A stretch of 64,000 nucleotides of DNA from NCBI RefSeq assembly GCF_013761175.1, contig NZ_JACDUR010000009.1, positions 1 to 64,000 on the forward strand, given 5' to 3'. Both the position numbers and the translations under genes were made by a program. This DNA is from Nonomuraea soli. GTDB lineage: Bacteria > Actinomycetota > Actinomycetes > Streptosporangiales > Streptosporangiaceae. Every line of letters starts with the position of its first letter. Within the stretch, counting starts at the first letter, position 1. Below the pieces are notes generated by a model. That model had not been told where the DNA came from. It did not search any database and worked only from the letters and a program-made list of their open reading frames with translations. This document shows positions 32,925 through 42,063 of this stretch, one piece after another.

Positions 32925-34829
32925 CTAGAAGAACTCGGTCGTGGGTTCCGGCAGGTCGACCAGCGTCGGGCCCTGCCAGAGCGTACGGCTCTGCGGAACC
33001 TCGTCGGTGGTGAGAGGCGCCGTGATGACCAGGGGCACCCGGATCGAGCTGCGGGTAAGGTCGAGCGTCACCAGCGAGCCGGTGGCGACGTCGGCGCGGT
33101 TGTAGGAGTTGTCGGTCCCCGCCACGATGAGCGCCATGCGGTTGCCCTTGCGGAAGACGTAGTCCTGGGGCAGGGTGCTCCACCGGATCCGGGTGGAGAC
33201 GCCCGGCTCGATCGGCGTCGAGGTCGACAGCGACGAGCGGTTCTGGGTGTCGATCCAGCCGCGGGCGACGATCTCGTAGGGCCGGGTGGCGACGGCGGTG
33301 CCGAAGGTGCGGTAGCAGGCGTCGTCGTCGGGTGAGCTCTCGCCGTGGCACGACTCGGTCGGCTGCTGGACGATGCCCTGGCCGACGCGCCAGTCGACGC
33401 GCGGGGTCTCGCCGAAGTCGACGAGCAGGGCGGTGAGGTTGGCGGCGGGCTTGTCCAGGGTGAGGCGCAGGTCGACCTCCGGGGTGCCCGACAGGCGCAG
33501 GTCCAGCGGGAGCGGGGCGGTGGTGAAGGCGACCCTGCCCGGGTTGGGCACGCCGACGTCGGCGACCATCTGCGGCTCGGTCAGCTTGACGTCGGTGAAC
33601 GACGCCGTGGAGCCGGGGCGGGCGGGCAGCAGGCCGAGCGCGCCGTCGGGCGAGGGGCGCAGGGCCACGGGGATGGTGTGCGGAGCGGGCCAGTCGCGCT
33701 GGGTGATCCACTTCGTGGGCGACAGCTGCACGTCAGCGCGGGGCTCGCGCATGATGTCGTTGCGCACGCCGTACAGCCAGAAGTCGAACCACCGGTGCAG
33801 GGTGTCGACCCAGATCTCGCGCCTGCCCTCGAAGTCGAACGGGTCGACGTGCTCGTACTGCCCGACCCAGACCTTGCGCGGGATGCCGCGCTTGGCCAGC
33901 GCGTCCCACCAGCGTGACCAGGTGTCGGGCTTGACGTTGAGGTCGTTGACGGTGTGCACGGCGAAGACGCTGGCACGCATCTTCGACAGGTCGGCGCGGT
34001 GGTCGCGCAGCTGCCAGAAGGGGGTGAGGTTGCCGCTCTCGTCGCCGTCCTCGGCGTTGAGGCGGTCGCGCACGGGGGCGCACTTGACGGCGCCGTCGGT
34101 GTCGACGGCTCCGGCCAGGAAGCCGGGGTAGTTGAGGCTGTTGTAGAGCACGCCGTACGAGCGCTGGTACTCGTACCAGGAGCTGATGGCGGAGATGGGG
34201 ACGATCGTGGTCAGTCCCTCGACGCCGGTGGCGGCCACGGCGTTGGCGAGGGTGCCGTCGTAGGACTTGCCGATCATGGCGGCCTTGCCGCTGCTCCAGG
34301 AGGCGACGGCGGTGCTGCCGTCGGCGCGGTGGGCGGTGGCGCGGCCGTTGAGCCAGTCGATGACGGCCTTGCCGCCCAGGACGTCGGCGGGGCCGCCCAC
34401 GTCGGGGCAGCCGTCGGACTTGGTGGTGCCGAGCATGTCGACGTTGAGGACGGCGTAGCCGCGCGGGACGAAGTAGTTGTCGTAGAAGAGCGGGAACTTG
34501 ATCGGGTCGCCGTTGGCGTCGTACGCCTTGCGTTCCCGCTCGGGGCCGCGCCCGGAGTTGTCGTAGTACGGGCTCTCGTCGATGATGACGGGCACCCTGG
34601 CGTCGGTGCGCGGCCGGATGATGTCGACGCGGACGCGGTCGAGGCGGCCGTCGGCGTCGCTGTCGATGGTGGACTCGACGTAGACGTGCTCGCGGATGGC
34701 GTCGGTGTAGGAGTGGACCGGCTGGGTGCGGCCGCCCGAGATCGGCGACGGGGACGGCGTGACGGCCTGGGCTGGGGTGGCCAGGGTCATGACGAGGGCG
34801 AATGCGAGGGCAGGGCGTAAGGGTGGCAC
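32925..34829 (-). CDS. Secreted X-Pro dipeptidyl-peptidase (S15/CocE-NonD) family hydrolase
   Basis: This 634-aa exported protein has a signal peptide (cut near AQA, residue 22) and an alpha/beta hydrolase domain with nucleophile Ser189 in GKSYDG. The helical cap and later GQYEHVDPF would supply the catalytic His. The jelly-roll C-terminal domain of the S15 family follows (LDLRLSGTPEVDLRLTLDKP, GNRMALIVAG). Family members cleave Xaa-Pro dipeptides or esters. The start is GTG after GGAGG. A strong hairpin follows the gene. It is transcribed downstream of the sugar ABC operon, but 63 bases separate the two. Confidence 0.88.
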   Translation of the reverse strand: MPPLRPALAFALVMTLATPAQAVTPSPSPISGGRTQPVHSYTDAIREHVYVESTIDSDADGRLDRVRVDIIRPRTDARVPVIIDESPYYDNSGRGPERERKAYDANGDPIKFPLFYDNYFVPRGYAVLNVDMLGTTKSDGCPDVGGPADVLGGKAVIDWLNGRATAHRADGSTAVASWSSGKAAMIGKSYDGTLANAVAATGVEGLTTIVPISAISSWYEYQRSYGVLYNSLNYPGFLAGAVDTDGAVKCAPVRDRLNAEDGDESGNLTPFWQLRDHRADLSKMRASVFAVHTVNDLNVKPDTWSRWWDALAKRGIPRKVWVGQYEHVDPFDFEGRREIWVDTLHRWFDFWLYGVRNDIMREPRADVQLSPTKWITQRDWPAPHTIPVALRPSPDGALGLLPARPGSTASFTDVKLTEPQMVADVGVPNPGRVAFTTAPLPLDLRLSGTPEVDLRLTLDKPAANLTALLVDFGETPRVDWRVGQGIVQQPTESCHGESSPDDDACYRTFGTAVATRPYEIVARGWIDTQNRSSLSTSTPIEPGVSTRIRWSTLPQDYVFRKGNRMALIVAGTDNSYNRADVATGSLVTLDLTRSSIRVPLVITAPLTTDEVPQSRTLWQGPTLVDLPEPTTEFF

Positions 34830-34892
34830 CGCGCGACCTCCGGGACAAGTGGTGAAATATCACCCGCAATCTCTCAGAGGGGCTGAAGGTCA

Positions 34893-35708
34893 TCAACCCT
34901 TGACGGAGCCCCGCAACACACCTGAGATGACCCATCGTTGCGCGAAGACGTAAACCAGCAGCACCGGGGCCAGTGCCATCAGATAGGAGGCGAAGGCGAC
35001 GGTGTGGTTGGTGTTGAACTGCGACTGGAAGACGTACTGCACCAGCGGCAGGGTCTGGGCGTCAGGGCTCGACAACACCACCAGCGGCAGCAGGAAGTCG
35101 TTCCACGCCCACAGGAAGGTCAGGATGCCGACCGTGGCGTTCATGGGGGCCAGGAGCGGGAAGATCACGCGCCAGAACACCGTCCAGGTGCCCGCGCCGT
35201 CGACCCTGGCCGCCTCCTCCAGCGAGCTCGGGATCGACCGGATGTAGCCGACGTAGAGGAAGATGTTGAAGGCCAGGCCGTACACGACGTAGAGCAGGAT
35301 CAGCCCGGCCTGGTTGTCGAGCCCGAGCAGCGAGGTCTGCTTCACCACGGGGAGCATGATGATCGGGAAGGGCACGAAGAGCGCGGAGACGAAGTAGAAG
35401 TACAGGCCCTTGAAGAGCTTCCTGTGGAAGTTGCGGGCGATGGCGTAGGCGACCAGCGAGTTGGTCAGCAACGTCAGCGCCACCGCCCCGACCGTGATGA
35501 GCGCGCTGTTCAGCGCCGCCTGCGGGTAGTTCGTCAGCTCCCAGGCCTCGGCGAAGTTGCCCCACGCCGGGTTCCTCGGCAGGTCGAATCCGGCTCCTGC
35601 CAGTTCCTCCGGGGTCTTCAGCGCGGTCACCACGGTGAAGTAGAGCGGCACGAGCACCGTCAGCGACCCGGCCGCCATGAGCGCGGTGAGCCACCAGTTG
35701 CGCCTCAC
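34893..35708 (-). CDS. Sugar ABC transporter permease (MalG type)
   Basis: This 271-aa inner-membrane protein has about six helices and the permease EAA loop EEAARVDGAGTWTVFWRVIFPLLAP at about residues 163-187, which contacts the ATPase. It is the third gene of a binding protein, MalF-type, MalG-type operon for carbohydrate (CUT1) uptake. The GTG start overlaps the previous stop as GTGA. No ATPase gene is present locally. In actinomycetes a shared MsiK-type ATPase encoded elsewhere commonly serves several such operons. Confidence 0.92.
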   Translation of the reverse strand: MRRNWWLTALMAAGSLTVLVPLYFTVVTALKTPEELAGAGFDLPRNPAWGNFAEAWELTNYPQAALNSALITVGAVALTLLTNSLVAYAIARNFHRKLFKGLYFYFVSALFVPFPIIMLPVVKQTSLLGLDNQAGLILLYVVYGLAFNIFLYVGYIRSIPSSLEEAARVDGAGTWTVFWRVIFPLLAPMNATVGILTFLWAWNDFLLPLVVLSSPDAQTLPLVQYVFQSQFNTNHTVAFASYLMALAPVLLVYVFAQRWVISGVLRGSVKG

Positions 35709-36538
35709 ATCGTCACCTCCCGCCGCTGCAGGATGCGCAGCTGGAAGATCGAGACCAGCACGATGATCACGAAGTAGACGATCGCGTTGGCCGTCTGGTA
35801 GGCGTACTCCCCGCCCTGGAAGCCGCCGGTGTAGATGAGCAGCGACACCGAGGTGGTCGCGCTGCCGGGACCCCCGTTGGTCAGCGCCACGATGTGGTCG
35901 AAGACCTGCAGGAAGTTCTTGGCCGAGAGCACCATGTTCACCGTGAAGAACGGCGCGATCAGCGGGAAGACCACCGACCAGAACCGCCGCCACCTCCCCG
36001 CGCCGTCGATCATCGCCGCCTCGTGCAGGTCCTCGGGGATCGTCTGCAGGCCCGCCAGGTAGATGACGATGTTGAAGGCGACCGCCTGCCACACGGCCAC
36101 GATCACGATGCCGATCCAGGCCAGGTCGGGATCGGCCAGAAGATTGGTCCCGCCGAAGATGGCCGGGACCGAGTTGGCGAACAGGTAGTTGAAGATGTAG
36201 CCGACGATCAGAATGGCCAGCACGTTCGGGATGAAGTAGATGCCGCGCAGCGCCGTCTGGAAGCGGATGCGCGCGTTGAGGCCCACCGCCACCGCCAGCG
36301 CGATCACGTTCGTCAGGATGGTGGCGACGATCGCGAACTGGAAGGTGAACAGGTAGGCCTCAAGGACGCGGTCGTCCTTGAACAGGTTGACGTAGTTGCG
36401 GATGCCGACGAAGGCGTGCTCGCCGTACCCGGGATAGTCGGTCAGGCTGTAGTAGAACCCCTGCAGCACCGGCACGGTGTGCAGCAGGAAGAACAGCACG
36501 AAGGCGGGCACGACCATCCAGTAGTAGGCCCTGCTCAT
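35705..36538 (-). CDS. Sugar ABC transporter permease (MalF type)
   Basis: This 277-aa membrane protein has about six helices and the EAA motif HEAAMIDGAGRWRRFWSVVFPLIAP near residues 177-201. It starts MSRAYYWMVVPAFVLFFLLHTVPV, the usual first helix of CUT1 permeases. It overlaps the binding-protein gene upstream (ATGA) and the second permease downstream (GTGA), so translation of all three is coupled. It forms the membrane channel with the MalG-type partner. Confidence 0.92.
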   Translation of the reverse strand: MSRAYYWMVVPAFVLFFLLHTVPVLQGFYYSLTDYPGYGEHAFVGIRNYVNLFKDDRVLEAYLFTFQFAIVATILTNVIALAVAVGLNARIRFQTALRGIYFIPNVLAILIVGYIFNYLFANSVPAIFGGTNLLADPDLAWIGIVIVAVWQAVAFNIVIYLAGLQTIPEDLHEAAMIDGAGRWRRFWSVVFPLIAPFFTVNMVLSAKNFLQVFDHIVALTNGGPGSATTSVSLLIYTGGFQGGEYAYQTANAIVYFVIIVLVSIFQLRILQRREVTM

Positions 36539-37728
36539 GAGCGGCGCTCCATGACCTTGTCCCATTCGCTGTCGAGCTCGGCCAGCAGTTCCCGCTGGTC
36601 GCCGTCGATGAGGAACTGCTGCACGAGCCGCTCCAGGCCGACAGCCAGCGGGATGTGGTGGTCGGGGTAGCCGGTGACCTTCCCGGCGGCGTAGTACGGC
36701 ATGAGCGGCTGGAGGGTCGGGTCGTCCGACTCCGCGTCCTTCAGCGACGGGATGGAGACCTGCTCGCGGGTGTAGGCGCGGATCACCTCGGGGCTCATCA
36801 GGTAGTCGACGAACAGCTGCGACTCGCGCGGGCGCCGCGGCTCGCGCGGCATCGTGATCACCACGTCGACGCCGGTGACGAGGCGTTCCATCGGGGTGAA
36901 GGCGCCGATCTCGAAGTCCGGTTCGGCCTCGCGGATCGCGGGGATGGCGAAGGTGCCCTGGAGGTACATGGCCGACTTGCCCTGGGCGAACTCCCTGTTG
37001 CCCTCGTCGTAGCCGCGCGAGAAGCGGTCGGGCTGGCCGTACTGGAAGAGCTCGGCGAGCCTGCGCGCCACGTCGGGGTAGGCCTGGGCGAAGGTCGTAC
37101 GGTCCGCCGTACGGCCGGCGAAGAAGTCGGGCGGCGCCAGGTTGGCGGCCAGGGAGTTGAAGGTGGGCAGGGCCGTCCAGGCGTCCTTGAGCGTCAGGTA
37201 GAACGGGGTGACTCCGGCGGCCTGGAAACGTTTGGCCGCGGCGATCAGCTCGTCCCAGGTCTTGGGCGGCTGCACGCCGTGCTGGTCGAAGATGGCCTTG
37301 TTGTAGAGGATCGGGTTGGCGGCGGTGCACATCGGCAGGCCGTTGACCTCGCCCCGCCGGTAGGTGCCGAGGTCGTCGAGGACCTTCTGCACGGCAGGGT
37401 TGATCGCCTGGCGCCCGGCGTATCCGGAGAAGTCGCGGAAGACGCCGGCCTCGGCGAGCTCGCCGAACACGCTGTTGCCGCTCAGGGCGAGCACGTCGGG
37501 CACGTCGCCGCGCACCAGGCGGGCCCTGATGGCGGTCTCGGCGTTGGGGACGTGGTTCTGCACCACGCGGATGTTCGGGTGCTCTCGCTCGAAGGCGGCG
37601 ATAAGCTTGTCGAAGGTCTCGGTCGCCTCGGGTTTGAACTGGAAGAAGTCGAGCGTCACCCTGCTGTCCCCGGCGCACCCCGCCATCACCAGGCAGAGGG
37701 TCAGGGGGGCGGCTAAGCGGCGCAGCAT
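36535..37728 (-). CDS. Sugar ABC transporter substrate-binding lipoprotein
   Basis: This 397-aa family 1 solute-binding protein is anchored by a lipobox, VMAGC (Cys18 of MLRRLAAPLTLCLVMAGC). The two-lobed fold shows AFEREHPNIRVV, GDVPDVLAL, FAQGKSAMYLQGTF and LFVDYLMSPEVIRAY. It captures an oligosaccharide and passes it to the two permeases. I chose ATG 37728 so that the signal peptide has normal length; ATG 37746 is in frame and would have a -10-like sequence just upstream. The substrate cannot be read from the sequence. Confidence 0.9.
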   Translation of the reverse strand: MLRRLAAPLTLCLVMAGCAGDSRVTLDFFQFKPEATETFDKLIAAFEREHPNIRVVQNHVPNAETAIRARLVRGDVPDVLALSGNSVFGELAEAGVFRDFSGYAGRQAINPAVQKVLDDLGTYRRGEVNGLPMCTAANPILYNKAIFDQHGVQPPKTWDELIAAAKRFQAAGVTPFYLTLKDAWTALPTFNSLAANLAPPDFFAGRTADRTTFAQAYPDVARRLAELFQYGQPDRFSRGYDEGNREFAQGKSAMYLQGTFAIPAIREAEPDFEIGAFTPMERLVTGVDVVITMPREPRRPRESQLFVDYLMSPEVIRAYTREQVSIPSLKDAESDDPTLQPLMPYYAAGKVTGYPDHHIPLAVGLERLVQQFLIDGDQRELLAELDSEWDKVMERRS

Positions 37729-37770
37729 GAGTGGCCGCTTCCCCATTTGCCATGATTTATCGTGGCCAGC

Positions 37771-38790
37771 ATGGATTTTCCGGACCGCGTACGCGGTTGC
37801 CTGCTCGGCGGAGCCATCGGCGACGCCCTGGGAGCGCCGATCGAGTTCGAGTCACTGCGCGAGATCCGGAAACATCACGGCAGGTCAGGAACGGACAGCT
37901 ACGTCCCCGACTGGCGCGGCCGGCTCGGGCTCATCACCGACGACACCCAGATGACGCTCTTCACCGTCGAAGGGCTGCTGGCCGGAGGCGACCCGGTTCA
38001 CGAGGTACGGCAGGCGTACCTGCGATGGCTCGACACCCAGGAACACCGCACTCCCCCGCCTCCCGTCGAACCGTGGCGCACGGGAACGCTGCGCGAGCAG
38101 GCATGGCTCTACTCCCGGCGCGCACCCGGCAACGCGTGCCTGTCAGGACTACGGCACACGCTCACCCACGACCCGTTCGAAACCCTGCGCGCGGGAGCGG
38201 CGGGCGAGGTGAACCCCGCGTCCAAGGGCTGCGGCACGGTGATGAGGTCGGCGCCGTTCGGGCTGGTCACGACCGACCCACGGGCCGCCTTCGAACTGTC
38301 GGCCGCGTGCGCCCAGATCACCCACGGGCATCCGACCGGCTACCTGGCCGCCGGAGCCTTCGCCGCGATCATCACCCTCGTGACGGGCGGCGAACCCCTG
38401 CTCTGGGCCGTGGAGAAAACGCTGGAGCTGACCCGCTCGTACCCGTCCCACGAGGAGACGACCCGCGTGCTGCAGCGCGCCGTCGACCTCGCCGCCGCCG
38501 AAGTCCGCTCACCGGAGGCGGTCGAATCCCTCGGGGGCGCGTGGGTGGCGGAGGAGGCCCTGGCCATCGCGGTCTACTGCGCCCTGGTCACCAGGGGCGC
38601 CGTGACGGCGGCGCTGCTGCTGTCGGTCAACCACTCCGGCGACAGCGACTCCACCGGCTCGCTCACCGGCAACCTCCTCGGCGCGGCCCTCGGCCAGGAC
38701 GCGCTGCCAGCCCACTGGCTGTCACCGCTCGAAGGCAGGGACACGATCACCGCCCTCGCCGACAGGCTGGCCGAGATCAGGCGCGGGTGA
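37771..38790 (+). CDS. ADP-ribosylglycohydrolase family protein
   Basis: This 339-aa protein is of the DraG/ARH type. The metal-binding signature is RVRGCLLGGAIGDALGAPIEF near the start, ITDDTQMTLFT (Asp57, Asp58) and NHSGDSDSTGSLTGNLLG late in the chain. These enzymes remove ADP-ribose from proteins or act on related ADP-ribosyl compounds using two Mg2+ ions. The gene diverges from the sugar ABC operon across 42 bases, so their promoters overlap. Its 3' end overlaps the sortase gene by 14 bases. Confidence 0.92.
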   Translation: MDFPDRVRGCLLGGAIGDALGAPIEFESLREIRKHHGRSGTDSYVPDWRGRLGLITDDTQMTLFTVEGLLAGGDPVHEVRQAYLRWLDTQEHRTPPPPVEPWRTGTLREQAWLYSRRAPGNACLSGLRHTLTHDPFETLRAGAAGEVNPASKGCGTVMRSAPFGLVTTDPRAAFELSAACAQITHGHPTGYLAAGAFAAIITLVTGGEPLLWAVEKTLELTRSYPSHEETTRVLQRAVDLAAAEVRSPEAVESLGGAWVAEEALAIAVYCALVTRGAVTAALLLSVNHSGDSDSTGSLTGNLLGAALGQDALPAHWLSPLEGRDTITALADRLAEIRRG

Positions 38791-39451
38791 CGACCTTCCT
38801 GAGGTCGACGGCACGATAGGTGCCGGCGTGCTCGCCGTACACGATGAGGTTGTCGTCGTACGAGCCCCGGTCGTGGTCGTAACGGCCGCCGCACGTGACC
38901 AGGCGCAGAGCAGGTGCGCCCGACGACGTGAACACCTTGCGCACCGGGAAGTCGGCCTTGCCGACCTCCTGCGTGGCCGTGGCCCGATAGACGACCACCT
39001 GGTCGTCGGAGCGCACCACGGCCAGGGTGTCGCCCGGCCTCACCTCATGGAGGCGGGCGAACACGGCGGGGCCCGTCTTGGTGTCGAGGTGGCCCACCAG
39101 CACCGCCGCGCCGGGATTGCCGGGGACCGGCGACTGGCGGTCCCAGCCGACCAGGTTCGTCTCGCCCAGCGGCGGCGCCTCCAGGCGGCCCTTCTCGCCG
39201 CTGCCGACGCCGGTCACCGGGGCGTCGATCTTCAGGCGCGGCACCATGACGCGCACCGGCCTGGCCCAGCGGGAGGTCTCGCCGACCTGCTGCGGCCAGC
39301 GACCGGCCTTGACCGTGGCGGGCAGCGTCAGCGGGCCGACGGTGGCGCGGTCCTGCGCCTTGCAGGCGGTGGTCGCGACGAGCAACAACGCGATCCCTGC
39401 CAGGGCCAGCGCCGCCCGGGCCCGTGCGGCCCGGGCCTCGGCGTCAGCCAC
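38777..39451 (-). CDS. Class F-type sortase
   Basis: This 224-aa protein has one N-terminal membrane segment (about 12-29) and a sortase domain. His121 lies in VLVGHLDTKTGPAVFARL and Cys187 in LVTCGGRYD; the arginine of the catalytic triad is not obvious, with Arg190 or Arg195 the nearest candidates. Class F enzymes anchor or process exported proteins in actinomycetes. Its GTG start overlaps the upstream gene, which encodes an exported protein with a sortase-like tail and is the probable substrate. Confidence 0.85.
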   Translation of the reverse strand: MADAEARAARARAALALAGIALLLVATTACKAQDRATVGPLTLPATVKAGRWPQQVGETSRWARPVRVMVPRLKIDAPVTGVGSGEKGRLEAPPLGETNLVGWDRQSPVPGNPGAAVLVGHLDTKTGPAVFARLHEVRPGDTLAVVRSDDQVVVYRATATQEVGKADFPVRKVFTSSGAPALRLVTCGGRYDHDRGSYDDNLIVYGEHAGTYRAVDLRKVVTRA

Positions 39452-40079
39452 GCATCCGAGCGCGCCGACGGCCCGCGAGCACCGAGACGCCGACGACGGA
39501 GGCGGCGATCATCACCATCACGGCGCAGGCCATCACCAGCTGCACGCCATCGGTCCCCGGCTGAGCGGCGGCGACGTCACTCTTGCCGGCGACTTCGCTG
39601 TTGCCCCCGGCCTGGCTGTTGCCGGGGTTGGCGCCCTTGTCGGCCGTGTGGTTGTTGTCGGCGCCCTCGCCCTTGACCACAGCCTCGCCCTTGGCGGCCG
39701 TCTCGGCGCTCAGGGCCAGGCCGCCGCCGCCGGTGTCAGGCCCCCAACCGCCCACCACGATGAACGACCCGTCATCCACGAACGTCGCCCGGTCGCACTC
39801 CACCACCACGTCGTACCGCCCGGGATCGGCGTCCCACGCGACGTCGGCCACGCCGACCGCCAGATCGCCGCGCTGCTCCAGGACCACCTCCTCGTCGAAG
39901 GCGTCGGACTCGCCGACGAGATCGGCGTCACCGCAGTCGCCGCCGTCGTCGGTGGTGATCCGCACCGAGTCGCCCGGCTCCGCCTTGTACGGGGAGATGT
40001 CCACCTCGGCCACAGCCGGCCCCGCCATCCCGACGACCAGGACAGCAGCGGCGAGCACCGCACGTCGTAGAAAGACCAT
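39444..40079 (-). CDS. Exported protein with C-terminal anchor, likely sortase partner
   Basis: This 211-aa protein has a signal peptide (cut near AVA, residue 24) and an Asp/Gly-rich mature part that may form a beta sandwich (ISPYKAEPGDSVRITTDDGG; DPGRYDVVVECD). An Ala/Gly/Asn-rich spacer follows, then a membrane segment (about 181-201) and a basic tail RRRARMRG. This is the layout of wall-anchored proteins, but no LPxTG is present; the closest motif is QPGTDG before the helix. It overlaps the sortase gene by 8 bases. Confidence 0.75.
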   Translation of the reverse strand: MVFLRRAVLAAAVLVVGMAGPAVAEVDISPYKAEPGDSVRITTDDGGDCGDADLVGESDAFDEEVVLEQRGDLAVGVADVAWDADPGRYDVVVECDRATFVDDGSFIVVGGWGPDTGGGGLALSAETAAKGEAVVKGEGADNNHTADKGANPGNSQAGGNSEVAGKSDVAAAQPGTDGVQLVMACAVMVMIAASVVGVSVLAGRRRARMRG

Positions 40080-40208
40080 GGCGGCGTTCTACCCAGCAAC
40101 ACGCGGCACTCCAGCACCGGGAATGGCAAAGCTTTTCAGCGACAACACCCCCGTTCCCCCACATTTACTGCGAAGGTTGCTCGTGCGGATGCGCTAACGT
40201 CACGCCGC

Positions 40209-40562
40209 GTGATCTATACCGGGAACGCCACCGAGGACGCCCCTGCCGAGCGCGGCTGGTTGCTGGGCCACTTCCAGCCCGACGGCGACGTACGGCACAG
40301 CGCCGATGTGGAGATCAAGTGGGGGGTGCACACCAAGGGTGAGCGCCGGGCCGAATGGGTGGTCGGCGAGCGCAGGACCGCGCTGCTCCTGCTGGTGAGC
40401 GGGCGGTTCCGGCTGGAGTTCCGCGACCGCGACGTGGTGCTGGCCGAGCAGGGCGACTACGTGGTGTGGGGTGTGGGCGAGGATCATTCGTGGGAGGCGG
40501 AGGAGGAGTCGGTCGTGATGACCGTGCGCTGGCCGTCCGTCCCCGGTTACGCGGTGCGCTAG
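40209..40562 (+). CDS. Small cupin-like protein
   Basis: This 117-aa protein contains two short cupin-like beta blocks: ADVEIKWGVHTKGERRAEWVVGERRTALLLLVSGRFRLEF, and GDYVVWGVGEDHSWEAEEESVVMTVRW. Histidines at the GVH and DHSW positions could bind a metal. Homologues are sometimes labelled signal peptidase I, which the sequence does not support (no membrane segment, no SxxK dyad). A TAACGT hexamer at 40195-40200 just before the GTG suggests a leaderless message. It converges on the MFS gene with a 4-base overlap. Confidence 0.7.
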   Translation: MIYTGNATEDAPAERGWLLGHFQPDGDVRHSADVEIKWGVHTKGERRAEWVVGERRTALLLLVSGRFRLEFRDRDVVLAEQGDYVVWGVGEDHSWEAEEESVVMTVRWPSVPGYAVR

Positions 40563-42004
40563 GCGGTCTCCGGCACCAGGTCGTCCGCCAGGACGGCGCG
40601 CGCCTCGCGGCGGGTGCGCGGCCCGGGCAGGGCGACGGCCACCAGGGCCGCCACGAGGGCGACGCCTCCGCCGATCATCAGGCTGACCTGGAAGCCGCTC
40701 TCCGAGGGCAGCGTGTGGCCGCCCAGGTCGATGGTCAGGTGGGAGAGCACCACGCCGATGACGGCGGCCGAGGTGGTGGTGCCGATGGAGCGCATCAGGG
40801 TGTTGAACCCGTTGGCGGAGGCGGTCTCCGACAGCGGGACGGCGCCCATGATGAGGGCGGGCATGGCCCCGTAGGCGAGGCCGACGCCGACGGTGCCGAC
40901 GCAGGCCGCGATCATGACGCCCCAGGCGTGGTCCATCAGCACGAACGCCGTGCCGTACCCGAGGGCCAGCACCAGGGATCCGGCGGCCAGCGTGGTCTTG
41001 GGGCCGCGGCGGTCCGACAGTTTGGCGCCGAGGGGCGAGACGGCCATCATCATCAGGCCGGAGGGCGCCAGCCAGAGTCCGGCGGCGAGCATCGTCTGGC
41101 CCAGGCCGTAGCCAGTGGCCTCGGGCAGTTGCAGGATCTGCATGAAGACGAGCGTCTGGGCGTACATGGCCACGCCGACGAAGATCGACGACACGTTGGT
41201 CAGCAGCACCTGCCTGCGCGCGGTGGTGCGCAGGTCGACGAGGGGGTCGGCGGCGCGCAGCTCCCACCAGCCCCAGACGAGCAGGATGACGACGGAGGCG
41301 CCGAGCAGGCCGAGCGTGGTGGCGCTGCCCCAGCCCCAGTCGGCGCCCTTGGAGATGCCCAGGAGCAGGCAGACGAGAGCGACGGCGAGGCCGAGCGTGC
41401 CGGGGATGTCCAGGCGGCCGTGCGCCCTGCCGGGGACGGCGGGAACGACCAGCCAGATCAGCACGGCGACCGCGGCGGTGAGCGCGGCGACGACCCAGAA
41501 GAGCACCCGCCAGCTGGCGTACTGGGCGACGGCGGAGGCGATCGGGAGGCCGAGCGCGCCGCCGATGCCCAGGGAGGAGCTCATCAGGGCGATGGCGGCG
41601 CCGAGCCGCTGGGGCGGCACCACGTCGCGCATGGCGCTGATGCCGAGCGGGACCACACCCATGCCCAGCCCCTGCAGGCCGCGGCCGATGATCATCGGGG
41701 TGAGCGTGGTGGCCATGGCGCAGATGACCGATCCGGCGACCAGGGGGACCGTGGAGATCAGCATCATGCGGCGCTTGCCGTACAGGTCGCCGAGCTTGCC
41801 GTTGACGGGCGTGGCGATCGCGCCCACCAGGAGGGTGATGGTGATCACCCAGGAGGCGTCGGCGGCGTTGGTGTCGAGGATCTGCGGCAGGGTGCTGATG
41901 AGCGGCGTCACCAGGGTCTGGGAGAGCGCCGCGACGATGCCGGCGACCGCCAGCACGCCGATGATGCCTCCGGTGCTCCGGGAGCGTGGTGCGGCATGAA
42001 CCAT
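40559..42004 (-). CDS. MFS drug-efflux transporter (DHA2 type)
   Basis: This 481-aa membrane protein has about 14 hydrophobic helices. Motif A is GKLGDLYGKRR in the loop after helix 2, and a second copy, AKLSDRRGPK, is in the other half. IGRGLQGLGMGVVPLGISAMRD resembles the EmrB-type antiporter motifs. It probably exports a drug or toxic metabolite against protons. ATG 42004 is chosen because GAGGAG lies 7 bases upstream. A MarR gene lies upstream on the same strand, and both carry related palindromes in front of their starts. Confidence 0.88.
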   Translation of the reverse strand: MVHAAPRSRSTGGIIGVLAVAGIVAALSQTLVTPLISTLPQILDTNAADASWVITITLLVGAIATPVNGKLGDLYGKRRMMLISTVPLVAGSVICAMATTLTPMIIGRGLQGLGMGVVPLGISAMRDVVPPQRLGAAIALMSSSLGIGGALGLPIASAVAQYASWRVLFWVVAALTAAVAVLIWLVVPAVPGRAHGRLDIPGTLGLAVALVCLLLGISKGADWGWGSATTLGLLGASVVILLVWGWWELRAADPLVDLRTTARRQVLLTNVSSIFVGVAMYAQTLVFMQILQLPEATGYGLGQTMLAAGLWLAPSGLMMMAVSPLGAKLSDRRGPKTTLAAGSLVLALGYGTAFVLMDHAWGVMIAACVGTVGVGLAYGAMPALIMGAVPLSETASANGFNTLMRSIGTTTSAAVIGVVLSHLTIDLGGHTLPSESGFQVSLMIGGGVALVAALVAVALPGPRTRREARAVLADDLVPETA

Positions 42005-42019
42005 GGGGGACTCCTCGTG

Positions 42020-42052
42020 CATGCATCATGCACAGTGTGTGTTACATACAAA
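42020..42052. promoter_or_regulatory. Imperfect palindrome before the MFS gene: candidate MarR operator
   Basis: The sequence matches the perfect palindrome in front of marR with the same arm length and the same 5-base gap. The left arm (42020-42033) agrees at 11 of 14 bases and the right arm (42039-42052) at 10 of 14. It lies 16 bases before the exporter start, where a repressor would block it. Confidence 0.65.
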
Positions 42053-42063
42053 TGGATGGGCGA

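Noticed and set aside
34851..34864. A GGTGA-AATA-TCACC repeat as a terminator or operator
   Set aside because: The stem is only five base pairs with a 4-base loop, too weak to call.
40209..40562. Signal peptidase I label for the small cupin-like protein
   Set aside because: There is no membrane segment and no catalytic Ser/Lys pair; the beta-strand pattern fits a cupin.
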